NCBI GenBank assembly: GCA_903813345.2
Contig: CAIIXF020000010.1
Span: 14,376,681-14,440,680 of the forward strand
Direction of reading: 5' to 3'
Length of the DNA stretch: 64,000 nt
From: Owenia fusiformis
Lineage: Eukaryota; Annelida; Polychaeta; Sabellida; Oweniidae
The position numbers and the translations under genes were made by a program. This document shows, piece by piece, positions 46,344 through 57,600 of the stretch. Position 1 is the stretch's first letter, and the number at the start of each line of letters is the position of its first letter. The notes under the pieces are model-generated. The model made no database searches. It saw only the letters and a list, made by a program, of their open reading frames with translations, and was not told the origin of the DNA.

Positions 46344-47540
46344 ATGGACAACGCTTCATTCACACTTGTTGATCCTTCAACCGAGGTGACTACCGTTTGG
46401 ATCAACAGTTCTCCAGACACAATAAAATGTCCCGATGAAAGATACCCGCATCATCAGTTTTTGGAAATATTTGTACCATACGGCCTTTTGATTGATAGAA
46501 TGGTTACTCCAATATGGTATATAATAGGAGCTATTGGGAATACACTCTCGGCAAAAGTATGGCTAGAAAAACGAATAAGAAGTAACAACTCTTCAGCCAT
46601 ATATTTAGCAACATTGGCAATATCTGATTTGCTGTTTCTCATGTTGCATATCCTAGTGGATCTGAAATATGCGTGGGGGTTTCATCCTCTTAAATACCCC
46701 GTGTTCTGTGAAGTTTTCTTCGTTTTGTATCTTGTTCCTCAGTACCTCTCACCGTTATTGGTGTTGGGCTTTACAATTGAACGTTACATAGCTGTATGTC
46801 ATCCTTTCAAAAAGGAACGCTACTGTACACCTCAGACTGCCCTGAAGGCTATTGTCTGCCTAGTTGTTTTCAGCGTTCTCCTCTGCGTTGTCCAAGCCTG
46901 GTTCTGGACATACTCTGACGGAGCGTGTGTCGTCAGGCCCGAGGCTGTTGTCGGCCATAATAGTAGTATTTGGTCTATCTGGACATGGAGCACTGAAATC
47001 ATAATATTCATGCTAGTACCTCTGACAATACTAATATTCAATATTTTAGTCATACAAGAGATAAAACGCTTAAGGAGGATTGATTTGATATATCATCAGG
47101 AGCACCACAAGGCCTGGGCTGCCACAACGGTGATGCTCCTCTCTGTATCATTCTACGTGATCTTCACTACTCTCCCAGCCACTTTGGTTTACTCAATGAC
47201 CTACGTATTACCAGAAAGGACAAAAAATCTGACAGATTCTCAAATCAAAACAGATTCCACATGGCAAGGATATTTCACGTTTCTTATGATTCGAAAGATT
47301 GTGGAAGAGATTTGTCTGTCACATTACGCCTGTAACATATTCATCTATCTCGTTACAGGTGTACAGTTCAGGACGGCTTTAGTCAACGACGCAAGATGTG
47401 TTATGAATTCTCTTAAATTGATAAAGCGTACTAAGAGCTACAATCAAGTACCGGACAAGACAAATAATACTAGAGAACAAGCAATTCCACCCAATGAAAT
47501 AATGAAGACACAGCCACATCGTATAGTCACCAAAGTGTAG
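46344..47540 (+). CDS. Class A (rhodopsin-family) peptide-type GPCR, complete, intronless
   Basis: A 398-codon single-exon frame, colinear with 10688-11878 from before TM1 to the tail. The N-terminus has sequons NAS and NSS. TM1 contains GAIGNTLSAKVW, TM2 LAISD, TM3 begins at FCEVFF and ends ERYIAV, and ECL2 has GACVVR for the conserved disulfide. TM6 has FTTLP and TM7 ACNIFIY, so this copy shares the altered CWxP and NPxxY motifs. TM1-TM4 and ECL2 are closest to the 10688 copy, while the third intracellular loop and tail start are closest to the 3-767 copy, suggesting gene conversion. The first ATG of the frame is taken as start. An AATAAA at 47798 is a candidate polyadenylation signal. Ligand unknown. 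Confidence 0.93.
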   Translation: MDNASFTLVDPSTEVTTVWINSSPDTIKCPDERYPHHQFLEIFVPYGLLIDRMVTPIWYIIGAIGNTLSAKVWLEKRIRSNNSSAIYLATLAISDLLFLMLHILVDLKYAWGFHPLKYPVFCEVFFVLYLVPQYLSPLLVLGFTIERYIAVCHPFKKERYCTPQTALKAIVCLVVFSVLLCVVQAWFWTYSDGACVVRPEAVVGHNSSIWSIWTWSTEIIIFMLVPLTILIFNILVIQEIKRLRRIDLIYHQEHHKAWAATTVMLLSVSFYVIFTTLPATLVYSMTYVLPERTKNLTDSQIKTDSTWQGYFTFLMIRKIVEEICLSHYACNIFIYLVTGVQFRTALVNDARCVMNSLKLIKRTKSYNQVPDKTNNTREQAIPPNEIMKTQPHRIVTKV

Positions 47541-50500
47541 AAAATGTCACAAATTATTACCAAAAACGTTCTCTTTTTCAACCTACGTAAACGCAGCTAC
47601 CGATAATGGACCTTGTGGATGGTGGACTGGGGTGATGCCTACGGGTGTTATAATCTTAAATTACCCATATCTAGCTTCATATCGACTTTTTCGTGTCAAC
47701 TTTTTTATCTATTTATCATCAAACTTCCTAACACTGTGTATCATAAATCTATGGCACAAAGATATATTAATGTACATGTATATGTAGTTAACCTTTGAAT
47801 AAATCAGTTTTTACACTTTCATACACGCTTTCATTTGGTACATACATGCCACAAATATATGACTATATGATATTTATTTATTTAGCCTCCAATACTGAAG
47901 AATAGTTTGACAATTAAAACAATCTTACACTATACCTTATGCTAATTAGACAATTACAATATCATGAATTATACATGTATACATGGGCAAAATTTAGACC
48001 CAAAATAACAATGGATACATTGGTAAATCAGCTAAAAAATCTTCTTTGGTACATAATTGAGACACTCTTACATGAAATAATCAAAACATTATCCCAATTT
48101 TTCATTGGAAACTCCATGCCTAAAATAATGTTATATAATACCTCACATGAAAGTTTCTTAGATGTAGGATTTTCCTTAATCAAATTTCCAATCATGATCT
48201 TTCTGATATCAACATAATTATCACATATATGATAACTGATTCTCATTGATCAAACATGAACCTTGGTTTTAAAATTCCTCTGGGCCGTTCGGGCGTCGAA
48301 GAATACATCTTGCTAAAATCATTGAAAGATGAACAGGTTTTTCATGTTCTTCATCCCTTTTTCTTTATTTTTTAATGATATTTTAATTTAGAAAAGTAAA
48401 ATTTCAGTTGATGACATGTTTTTCTCCTAAGTCGCCATGTTATTCTAAATAGACAGTGAAGGTAATTTCTGTCCGATTGTCAAACATATATTATTTGTAC
48501 CATTATTGGGCGAGAACATTAGCCATTAAGATTACAATAATCATATCAAGACATATAATAAAACAAAAACTTTGGATTATATTGTTTGAGTTAATCTGAT
48601 TTGACTTATTGCTTGTTTGTTTATTTGTTCGATTATTTGTTTATGTGGGCGGCTATACAGCGTAGATGGAAATTTGAAATAAGACACTTTAACATGTAAA
48701 AAAATGCTCCAAAAACCGTTCATTATAAATGAAAATGGAAACATCCAAAAGCGTGATATTATTTTTATTTATATAGTGAATTTGAAGTTTTAATACAGCA
48801 ATATTTACAAACCAATGGGTCAGGTTTGAAGAACAACCCTCTAGAGAAAAATAATCAACTGCCATCTATAGATACGAGTCCTGGCTACCATTTAAAACAA
48901 ACCTATAATGATAATACACTCAAAGACGTTGAGTACAAAATACAAGGATTGACGAGATTTTAATGAGGGCTTTTGTCAATTCTGACTGTAACTTCCAATA
49001 TGTCTGCAGAATTGACTAATCGATCATATACAATGATACTTATGAAACCAATATTTCAAGGCATGACATAACAAGTGCTTCGAGCACATCCTCTTTTCAT
49101 TCATAATTGAAATAAAGCAATTATTGCGACGATTTATTCCGACTACAATTGGGTGGCAATATCTATAAATCATACTTTCTTCATTATTCTATCAAATGCT
49201 ATCTTTAAAATGTCACATTATGACAAATGATCAAAACATTTGGGTAGGTTAAATACCGTTTGAAATAAAGTGATCGATATAGTTGGAGAAATCGCTGCTT
49301 CAAGTCTTGGTAGTAATTATTTGGCGAGCAGTACTGGAACAAACTTTTGGAAATGTGTATGGAAACTATGCAATGAGAAAACTATTCTAAAACTGTTTTG
49401 GGAGCAAAAACCATCCATTACACAAATGCAAACTGTTTTGAGAGCTGGAATACAAACCGTGCAGTACATAAATGCTAGCTGTCACAGCCATAAACTACCG
49501 ACTGACGGACGGAAAAAGGCTCCATTACTAAAATGTTAGTCAAAGTCATCACATTCCATCGACTTGTGAATGAAATAGGGAGTTTTGTAAAAATAAAATT
49601 ACTGAATTACTGTTATCCTGCTAAATGTTGATGTTAAACTCTTTAATTAATAACCCTTGGATTAATAAAAGCCATAGGGTAGAGTATATATACTTAACCC
49701 TTCCAGCTACTTATCACTCTTTAACATGAATTTTCTCCATGTCCATACAATAATTCATCCAATTTAACAATCTGGGACTTAAGTCACTTGGATTTGCTCA
49801 CAAATTTAGTAGTGACCAATGACCAATTATGCTTGAATGCATTGACCACACAGATACATTTCGTTACACTCAGAGTACTGGATTATAGTACCCCGAATGG
49901 TAAAATTTACTCAAGTAATACATAAAAAGTGCATTTAAATTGTTTCTAAAATTAATTCTATGAAAAAAGGACAAAATTCATCATTAGAAATTATCTAAGC
50001 TGAAAAATGAGCCGTAAAATATCTGAGACCATCATAAAATTCTTTTATGTTAGTCTCAGATATTAAAGTGATTTAAGCCATGGACTCATTCCTCTAAGGT
50101 GTCACTTTCCAAATATGTGCATGAGAAAGCAGCATCAATTGTTAATTTAAGGAAACAACGCCTGACAGATGGTCATTCCACAATGGATTTAGTCTTGGGC
50201 TTAACACTTAAAAGATACGAAATCACTAAAATAACATATTTTCAATGAAACTTTTTGCAAGCAAGGGTCAAATTGGCAAAGGATCAATTTCAATCTGTAG
50301 AGTCAAGTTGTCACCTTGACAACCATACAAGAAATGACCTTGGATGTGGTGGTTGGTTATATTACTGCAGTAATATGAAATACTGTATTCGGATTGGCTG
50401 GAGTAAGACACACATTGCTTAGCTATGTGTGAATTAACAATCGAATCATCAAGTTTCTGTCGGGTGTACTATTAACTGCACATACTTAATTATTCAAAAC

Positions 50501-51197
50501 TGGCAGCAATTGTCTTTGAACACACATGCAGCATCTAGTTGACAGACCATTAAAATATTTGGAAATCATTTAAAAGTTATTCAACCAAAGCACTCATACT
50601 TCAATATACGAGCAGTAACTGCCATCTTTTGATGGTATTGCATACAAATTCAAGGCGTTAACAAAATGTCAACACCAGTTATTGAAAGTTGTAAGAATTT
50701 GTCATAGACGCCGAACCCAAACCACTGTTCACAAAAAAGTTAGAGACTAAAACAATATGTCACTAATTACTAGACTAGATCACATATTCAAAACAAGTAT
50801 TTTATGAAATTCAATGTTTCTGACTTTAAAATAGAACAAACAAAATTAAGGTTATGTGTAATATTTGGTGATATTTTATTAAAAATTGCCCTAAGGCCTA
50901 TCAGTATTTGAACTACCAAATATGATCTAATAGTTCTAAGCACCTGCATCATCATTACAAAGCCCTATATTCAGGTTTATCATGATCTGTTATTATACAT
51001 TATGGTACAGTACAATCCACAAGCACTTATTTGTAAGGATAGTAGAATATGATACAAAATGTAGGATGTAAAATGATGTTAGGCAAGTAAGTTCAACTAA
51101 AATATAGCAATCAATATTATTCCACAGGACCCTACATAGTGTTACATGTACATTTAGTTCCAAATCTTCAAGAAATATATATAAATGTGTTACAATA
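47541..51197. other. AT-rich intergenic DNA, nothing recognised
   Basis: It contains the 3' flank of the third receptor gene. Frames at 47939-48217 and 49270-49539 (+) are unrecognised. An inverted pair (TGAGACCATCATAAAATTCT against TTTATGTTAGTCTCAGATAT) forms a short hairpin near 50020-50063. Confidence 0.4.
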
Positions 51198-51422
51198 CTA
51201 TGCGAGACTAAAATTTGGCTTTACTTCTTCAATTCTTTCAATCATAGACCTACAAAAATATAAATATTTTTCTTTTATATGTTCAATTGTAATCCCACGT
51301 GCCAATTCATAATCCCCATATACTGGAATATCTCCATATTGGAAGCATAAAACAATCGGAGGCAAGATGCCGCCAGTCTGAATGACACTTTGGTAAATAC
51401 TAGGACTACTGTGATACATCAA
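51198..51422 (-). CDS. Unrecognised 74-codon open frame
   Basis: The product has segments such as ILPPIVLCFQYGDIPVYGDY and ITIEHIKEKYLYFC, then a charged tail ERIEEVKPNFSLA. It reads like real protein (mixed hydrophobic core, amphipathic helix, charged end), but no family is recognised. It could be the last exon of an unidentified minus-strand gene or a transposon fragment. A possible acceptor (TGTATCACAG) lies just upstream near 51412, which would drop the apparent start. Confidence 0.25.
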   Translation of the reverse strand: MMYHSSPSIYQSVIQTGGILPPIVLCFQYGDIPVYGDYELARGITIEHIKEKYLYFCRSMIERIEEVKPNFSLA

Positions 51423-51654
51423 TAAATATCAATTTCTATTGACAAATGATACAAGTATAGATATAGGATGAATGAAATGCAACATTTCCATTTTGACATT
51501 TGGAGTTTGTTTCTGAGCAGATAATATTATTCCGACAGGAGTATATCTTGATTGTACAGTACACTGCTTTAAAGTGAAAATGAAAGTCTATGAGATAAAG
51601 TTTTGCGAGATCCTTGCATATTTTAATAATTTAAGGGATATATCAGACTTATAT

Positions 51655-52112
51655 TATGAGGTTATATAATGGTTCTTTCTGTATATCGTTTTTATACTCG
51701 AGTGAGTATATGATATATTCACAAGTGAGCGTAGCAAACGAGTGAATATAGTATATTCTCACGAGAGTATAAAATGCACGATATACAGAATGAACCATTA
51801 TATAATCTTATTATGCCACTCTAAGTTCAATTACAGTTGATTCGAACACAATCATAACAATTAAAAACCGTAAAAATATGCCATAGCCAACTCAATAATG
51901 CTGATGTTGATCTCGAACCATTTATGACGTCACTTGATTCTAGGATTTTCATGATTTTTTTATTCATTAGTTCCCAGAATGCACTTCTACAGTGGTATAC
52001 GCTGGAGTGTATACGGAGGAGTTGTATACGATGACGATATACCACTCTCCACTGTATATCGTTGATATAGACCCATGTTATACAACTGTAATTTGACTTA
52101 GAGTGGTATAAC
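51655..52112. mobile_element. Compound inverted-repeat element (TTATACCACTCTAAGT type)
   Basis: Two stems adjoin. GGTTATATAATGGTTCTTTC then TGTATATCG (about 51659-51687) mirrors CGATATACAGAATGAACC then ATTATATAATC (about 51779-51808). TTATGCCACTCTAAGTTCAA then TTACAGTTG (about 51810-51838) mirrors CAACTGTAATTTGACTTAGA then GTGGTATAA (about 52084-52111). The interior has many GTATA/TATAC steps. No coding capacity. Confidence 0.7.
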
Positions 52113-52530
52113 AATTCAAATCCAATACAGCAACATAAGGATATTCCTGATATTCACATTGACTTTCAATATAGCCTATATCAGATCAATTCACACAGTG
52201 CTCCCAGTATCTCTAATAAATACAAAGGAGTAAAAAGTATATTATCATTATGATGCTGATTAAAAGTGACACAGAATTAGTCACCGACACAGAAGCAATT
52301 ACCAAACAAGGCATTAACATGCAAAATGTCACCACCTGCCATTTGTTACAGATGCCGAATGCCAGATGTAATCACAAAAATGGAGACCATAATAATATGT
52401 TACCACTTTTGGTGGTGACATAAAATGAGAAACGAAAGGATGTATATGTACATTCATAATTCAGAGTATTGGGCTATAGCCATTTTTGAGTACAGCCCCA
52501 ATCTGCACTATGAAATGTACCAGACAAAAT

Positions 52531-52680
52531 GTTAAGAGTATGGTACCCTACGATATGTTGAGGATGGTGCTGCTCAGTGCTCACAGAACCGTATGGTACT
52601 GTCTTAGACCATGGTATCCTACGGTACCACATATCATGGTACCATACAGTGATCATACAGTACCATAGGGTATTCTTAGA
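52531..52680. repeat. Palindromic cluster of ATGGTACC motifs
   Basis: GGTAC or GTACC-type motifs recur at least six times in about 130 bp (for example near 52540, 52594, 52611, 52623, 52638 and 52659). The outer parts (TAAGAGTATGGTACCCTA against ACCATAGGGTATTCTTA) are imperfectly inverted. Open frames on both strands here are a by-product. Confidence 0.6.
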
Positions 52681-53226
52681 GATTGACTGTGAAATTTACT
52701 CAAATTCAATCAATTCAACTTCCTTGAATCTGCAGTCAGAAGATATATATCAAGTTGATACTACATAATGCATTGTTTGGATATATATAAAGCAGTTATG
52801 TTAAGTTGTCATCTTCCACAACATAATATCATAAACCATGAGCTACGCAATATAAAATAAAATAATATACATATTTTGTAAATACAAAATAAAAAAAATT
52901 ACTCAGGTCTAAGTGGGCTAGTTCCTACATTTTTGGGCTAAAATTGGAAAAATTAGTCTGATTTTTCTATTTTTTGGGCTTGTCAAGTCTCTTACAACAG
53001 AGACTGAATGGTATATTAACACTAGGTCAAATGAAATCTCCACTTCATATTAGTTCATTCTCCAATCAAATTGAGATTTCCTATCAAGACATACCTTATT
53101 TTTAGTTGCTCTTTCTACTGTATATAAAACTAACTAATACAATGCTATATGTACATTACAAGTAGTGGTATGTATTGTAGGTCTTATATGGAGAACAGAG
53201 CACCTTCCCTGAGCAAAACTGTACAT

Positions 53227-53336
53227 GTACGGTAAAACCTGTATAGTATATACATATACAAACACCAGGCTAATCACAATGCCCCCAATCCTAATACTGT
53301 CCCAGTGGTGTTTAGATTAGATAGGTTTTACTGTAC
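53227..53336. mobile_element. MITE family H, copy 1 (about 110 bp)
   Basis: GTACGGTAAAACCTG at the left mirrors TAGGTTTTACTGTAC at the right. Related sequences lie at 55924-56096, about 60915-61098 and 62091-62262, all in or next to the POU gene. Located just beyond the POU gene's stop codon, on its 3' side. Confidence 0.65.
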
Positions 53337-53883
53337 ATAGAAAATCAACATCATCATTATACACCATTTTGAATGAATTGCTATTTTGAATGCATTTAGA
53401 GTCCAAACATTACATTTCATTAAAATATATTGAACATTTTGCAATAACATTTTTTATATAATTACATGATTTGACATCACTAATCACCGCTTCATCGCAA
53501 TTATTATTTTTTGGCATTATTCTCAACATTTAATTAACATTTTATAAACGTAGGTTTTCTAACCTTGATAGGCATCTTGATTGTTTATATTTTTTACATA
53601 ACAACACTAAACAGCATGAAATTTCATTTCAGAAAGATAATTCACTTCTTTCAAAATACATTCAATTTTTATATAACATGATTTTTATATACTAAAACAT
53701 AATACAGAAATGATTTTTGTGTATTACTAATGAAAACAGACAAGAGATGAGTGTTTGCTGTTTATACTTTTATAGAATGAAAGTGTTTAAAAAGCCATTT
53801 AATCGACAATTCCCATGTCAAGATTTCTTTGTCCCTATATCACAAGGTTGAATTAAACATGTTCCAATTTGGTTCTTGGTATT
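53337..53883. other. Probable 3' untranslated and flanking region of the POU gene
   Basis: AT-rich. The POU stop codon is at 53884-53886 on the minus strand, so the 3' UTR runs through this interval towards lower coordinates. No clear AATAAA on the minus strand was fixed by eye. Confidence 0.4.
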
Positions 53884-54626
53884 TCAAGTTGAATTCTGAA
53901 GTTGTGAGGTCCCATTGGTTGCAATGAGTGTTAATGGCTGTGCAGTCTGATTAAGACTAAGTTGTTGTGTGTTATTTATTCCCTGGGAAGCCATTGTCAA
54001 TGTAGGGTTAATTGAACTTTGTAATTCAGCTGGTACGGTGGTTAACTTCATAGGAGTCGATGTGACAGTCAAGGCCTGGCCACCCTGTGATTGGTTCACG
54101 ATACTTGTCAAACTACCAAATGGTATCGTTAAACTTTGAGAAGTCGGGGATTTAGTTGTCTCTGAGAGTGGGTTATAATAGCTGATAGATGTCGTTGGTA
54201 GTGACATTGGGGTCGGAGGATTGATGCGTTTTTCTTTTTGACGTCTATTACAAAACCAAACTCGCACAACCTCTTTCTCCATATTCAATCCATCACCTAA
54301 CATTTGAATCTCCTCAGACATTGGTTTAGGATTACGTAAAAATGCTTTCTCAAGAGCAATCCGGATAGAAGAATCAATACTTGTGCGTTTTTTCCGTCTT
54401 CGGCCACCGAATGGATCGGGGGTAAGACTCCCGGGTGAAGTTGAGAGAGCCGCAGGATTTTGAGTCATAGAATCTGCATCATCAAGCCATTTCTGTAATA
54501 ATGGTTTCAGCTTACACATGTTTTTAAAGCTGAGGTTCAGAGCCTCAAATCGAGATATGGTGGTTTGACTGAAGTCATTTCCATAAAGTTTTCCCATGGC
54601 GAGGCCAACATCTCCTTGAGTAAAAC
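53884..54626 (-). CDS. POU gene terminal coding exon (rest of POU-specific domain, linker, homeodomain, tail)
   Basis: The acceptor CTCTTTCCAG ends at 54627. The exon opens by completing a Gly codon and reads [17 protein letters not shown]. It carries the POU-specific recognition helix ([10 protein letters not shown]), the linker, the entire homeodomain and about 100 tail residues ending LQNST before the stop. Having no intron in or after the homeodomain is a simpler layout than the vertebrate POU2F genes, which are split further. Confidence 0.95.
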
Positions 54627-57600
54627 CTGGAAAGAGAAACAACATAAAGATTCAGATGTAAAGAAAACTTAGCCTAAACTGAATAATACTGAGATTAACT
54701 TTAATATCAAAAATTGGACAACCAAAGTATCTCCCTAGAATCCAGAGACTATCAGTTAAATTCTCTTCTCTAAGGATCCATATTTAGAATAATGCTATTT
54801 GATTATTTAGTCAGCATATTAGCCTATTGAATTGGGTATTTATAAAATTAAAGAAATAAAGGTGATTACTCTGAAGCAAAAAAAAGTCAAGGTGTATATG
54901 TAGGAGTTGGTACAAATGTGACAAACTGACCAAATGTATTTTAAAGAAAGCAAAAACATTACGGTATAGTTGCAGCATAGGTAGAACTATCTTACATCCA
55001 ATCAATATAATTTTCTAATCAAATCAAATCAATCAAAGTTCAATGTAAACTTACCAAGCCTGATTCGTTTCTGTTTGAATGATTTAGCAAATCCTTCCAG
55101 CTCCTCCAGGTCATAGACTTCCTCAGGTTCACTGTTCAGTGTAAGGGACAGTGGCTGATCCTAGAAAAAATGGATTTGGACATGTCCATGTAAAGTAATT
55201 GAATTTGCATGTACAGTTTGTAACCTCTGGGTTTAACCAGATAGAATAAGACATCATAAGCAAAACCTTTTCACATACATACTTTCCTTATTTTACAGCA
55301 GAGCTCATTATTTTAATTTTATTGAAGAAAGATGGAAAAATGGGAAGAAGATGGTACTATTTTTTCAACCATTAATGTATAAAACTAAGATTTTAATGCT
55401 CCTTATTGCAAATTCTGAATTCTAACCCATATTTTTCAAAATTTCACAGCTCATATTAAACAGATAAGACACAAGGCCTAAATTGCAATTTTTACAATTA
55501 AAGTAAAGCACTTTAAAGCAATTAATTTTATAAGAAATGTTATGTCCAAAATTGAAACTGAGGGGTTCCTAGTCTTTTAAATCAATTAAGATAACATATA
55601 ATCTGACATTTGACCCATTGATACCAGTTGCAAAGTTTATGGGAAAGCATTTGAAACTGAAGTGCACTTCCAAGTAATTATTTCACACATTGGGCCATAC
55701 CTGTGCCATGGTGCCTTGGCTAGATGCTGTAAACTGCATACTTGATACAGATGTTGCGGGTTCTCTAGGATGTACAAAGCTTAAATTGGTGGGTTTCTGC
55801 TGTTGTATGGTCAAAGGGGCAGGACTTGGAGCTATCTGCACCTAGAAACATGTGCTTACGTATACTAGCTAATTTATTAGTTGAATAGAGCCCAAGTAAG
55901 TGTAGACCAAATAAGTGTGAATTACACTAAAACCTGTCTCAGTGGAACACCTATAGTACCTCTAATAAAAATTGTTCCACTAGTAACAGGGGTGTTCCAC
56001 TTATAGAGGTTCACTTCACATTAAGTCTTTTCTTGGGACTCTGAAGTGTTCCACTAACAGAGGTGTTCCAGTTCTAAAGGTGTTCCACCTTACAGGAAAA
56101 TATTTGAAGTTAAGTGCACTTATCTTGAAGATACATTTAAAACATTTGGCACATTAATTTTTTACAACTCATTACTTTGGATGTTACAAATTGTGCACAC
56201 TTGAATTCATATTGACTTTGTATTCATTCAATTTTAGGATTGTTCATATAATTTCACATAACCACAAATACAAAGGACATAAATTGGCATTTTCAAACAC
56301 TACTACAGAACTAAATAAATAAAATCCTTCCTTTTTAAGTACGATAAAAAATTGTGCTTACTTGTGTTGTTTTGGGAGTCGATGTTTGAGGTTGTTGAGT
56401 TGTCTGAACCTTGCTTGGAGAGACAAGTTGAAAAACCTGAAAAATATTATCACTTCTATATGCAACAATGTTTCATGTTGTATCATTTGCCGTAACAAGT
56501 ATAAGTCAGATATTCATATCATCAATAATATATATACCATTTCTACATTAGCGATTTGAAAAATGAATCTTAAATTTGTTTCGATTCATATCAAATTTCT
56601 ATGTTAGCGATTTAAAAAATGAATCTTAAATTTGTTTCAAATCATATCAGATTTTCGTCAAGTAATACTTGCAAAATCATCCCTTCATTGGAACCAAAAC
56701 ACATCAGATAGAAAAAGCAGTCCACATAATCAAGTCCGGTAAAATGGTCAAGATTGTTGAGAAACACACACAAAAGGTTCACACACCTGATTTGGAAGTT
56801 GAACAAACTGTGGCTGCCCCACCCCGAGGCCCCCCAACTGTGAGGGGTTAATCAGCAGGAGTTGCTGGCCTAGCTGAGACATAGCTTGTAGGGTGGTCCC
56901 CTGGGTGGGGGAGCTGGTAGTGCCTGAAGCTGCTACTGGTGCCTGGACCAGGATAGGCTGACTCTGACTGACAGCAGTTGTAGATGCAGCCTGGAAAAAA
57001 GCAAGAAATTACGTTAACTTAAGTCTCATTAATGAGAGGGATTAAAGTGCTGAAATCTGACATAATTCTAGGTCATCGAAGTACAATTATTTAAAATCAA
57101 TAAACCATAAAAACCTAAATACAGCAAATATAATCTATTTCATGAATTAAAGTATTTCAGGTTTTATTCAGTTTTGCAGCTGAGTCCTGCAACTGCATAT
57201 ATGAAGAGACACCTGTATTGTCATGCAATAAGGAAATAACTACTGTACCGAAATAATAGATCCAACTTAGACTAACGTCAAAACTACAAATCTTGTTTAA
57301 TTATGTAACTGGACCAAGTAAAACGCAATCAATCATACTTGGTTTTGTTGTTGCTGCTGTTGGGCTTGTTGTGCAAGCTGCAAGGTTTGTTGTAATTGCT
57401 GAGTCTGTTGTTGTAACTGTTCTTGGAGCTGTTGTATTTGTGTTGGAGTTAACTGCACACCTTGGGGTAGTCCTGCTATTGGAATCTACACAAGTAATTA
57501 GCACATTTAGTAATGTTAATGTAAAAATGTAATGCTGACAGACTTAATATAAGTGGTATAATACCTCGCAAAAAAGTTTTTATGACATTTTCCATGGACT

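Noticed and set aside
46067-46420. 117-codon minus-strand ORF overlapping the third GPCR start
   Set aside because: It overlaps the receptor N-terminus antisense and has no recognisable domains; treated as a shadow frame.
56669-56851. Plus-strand ORF over the POU activation-domain exon
   Set aside because: It is antisense to a well-supported POU exon with good splice sites and phase.
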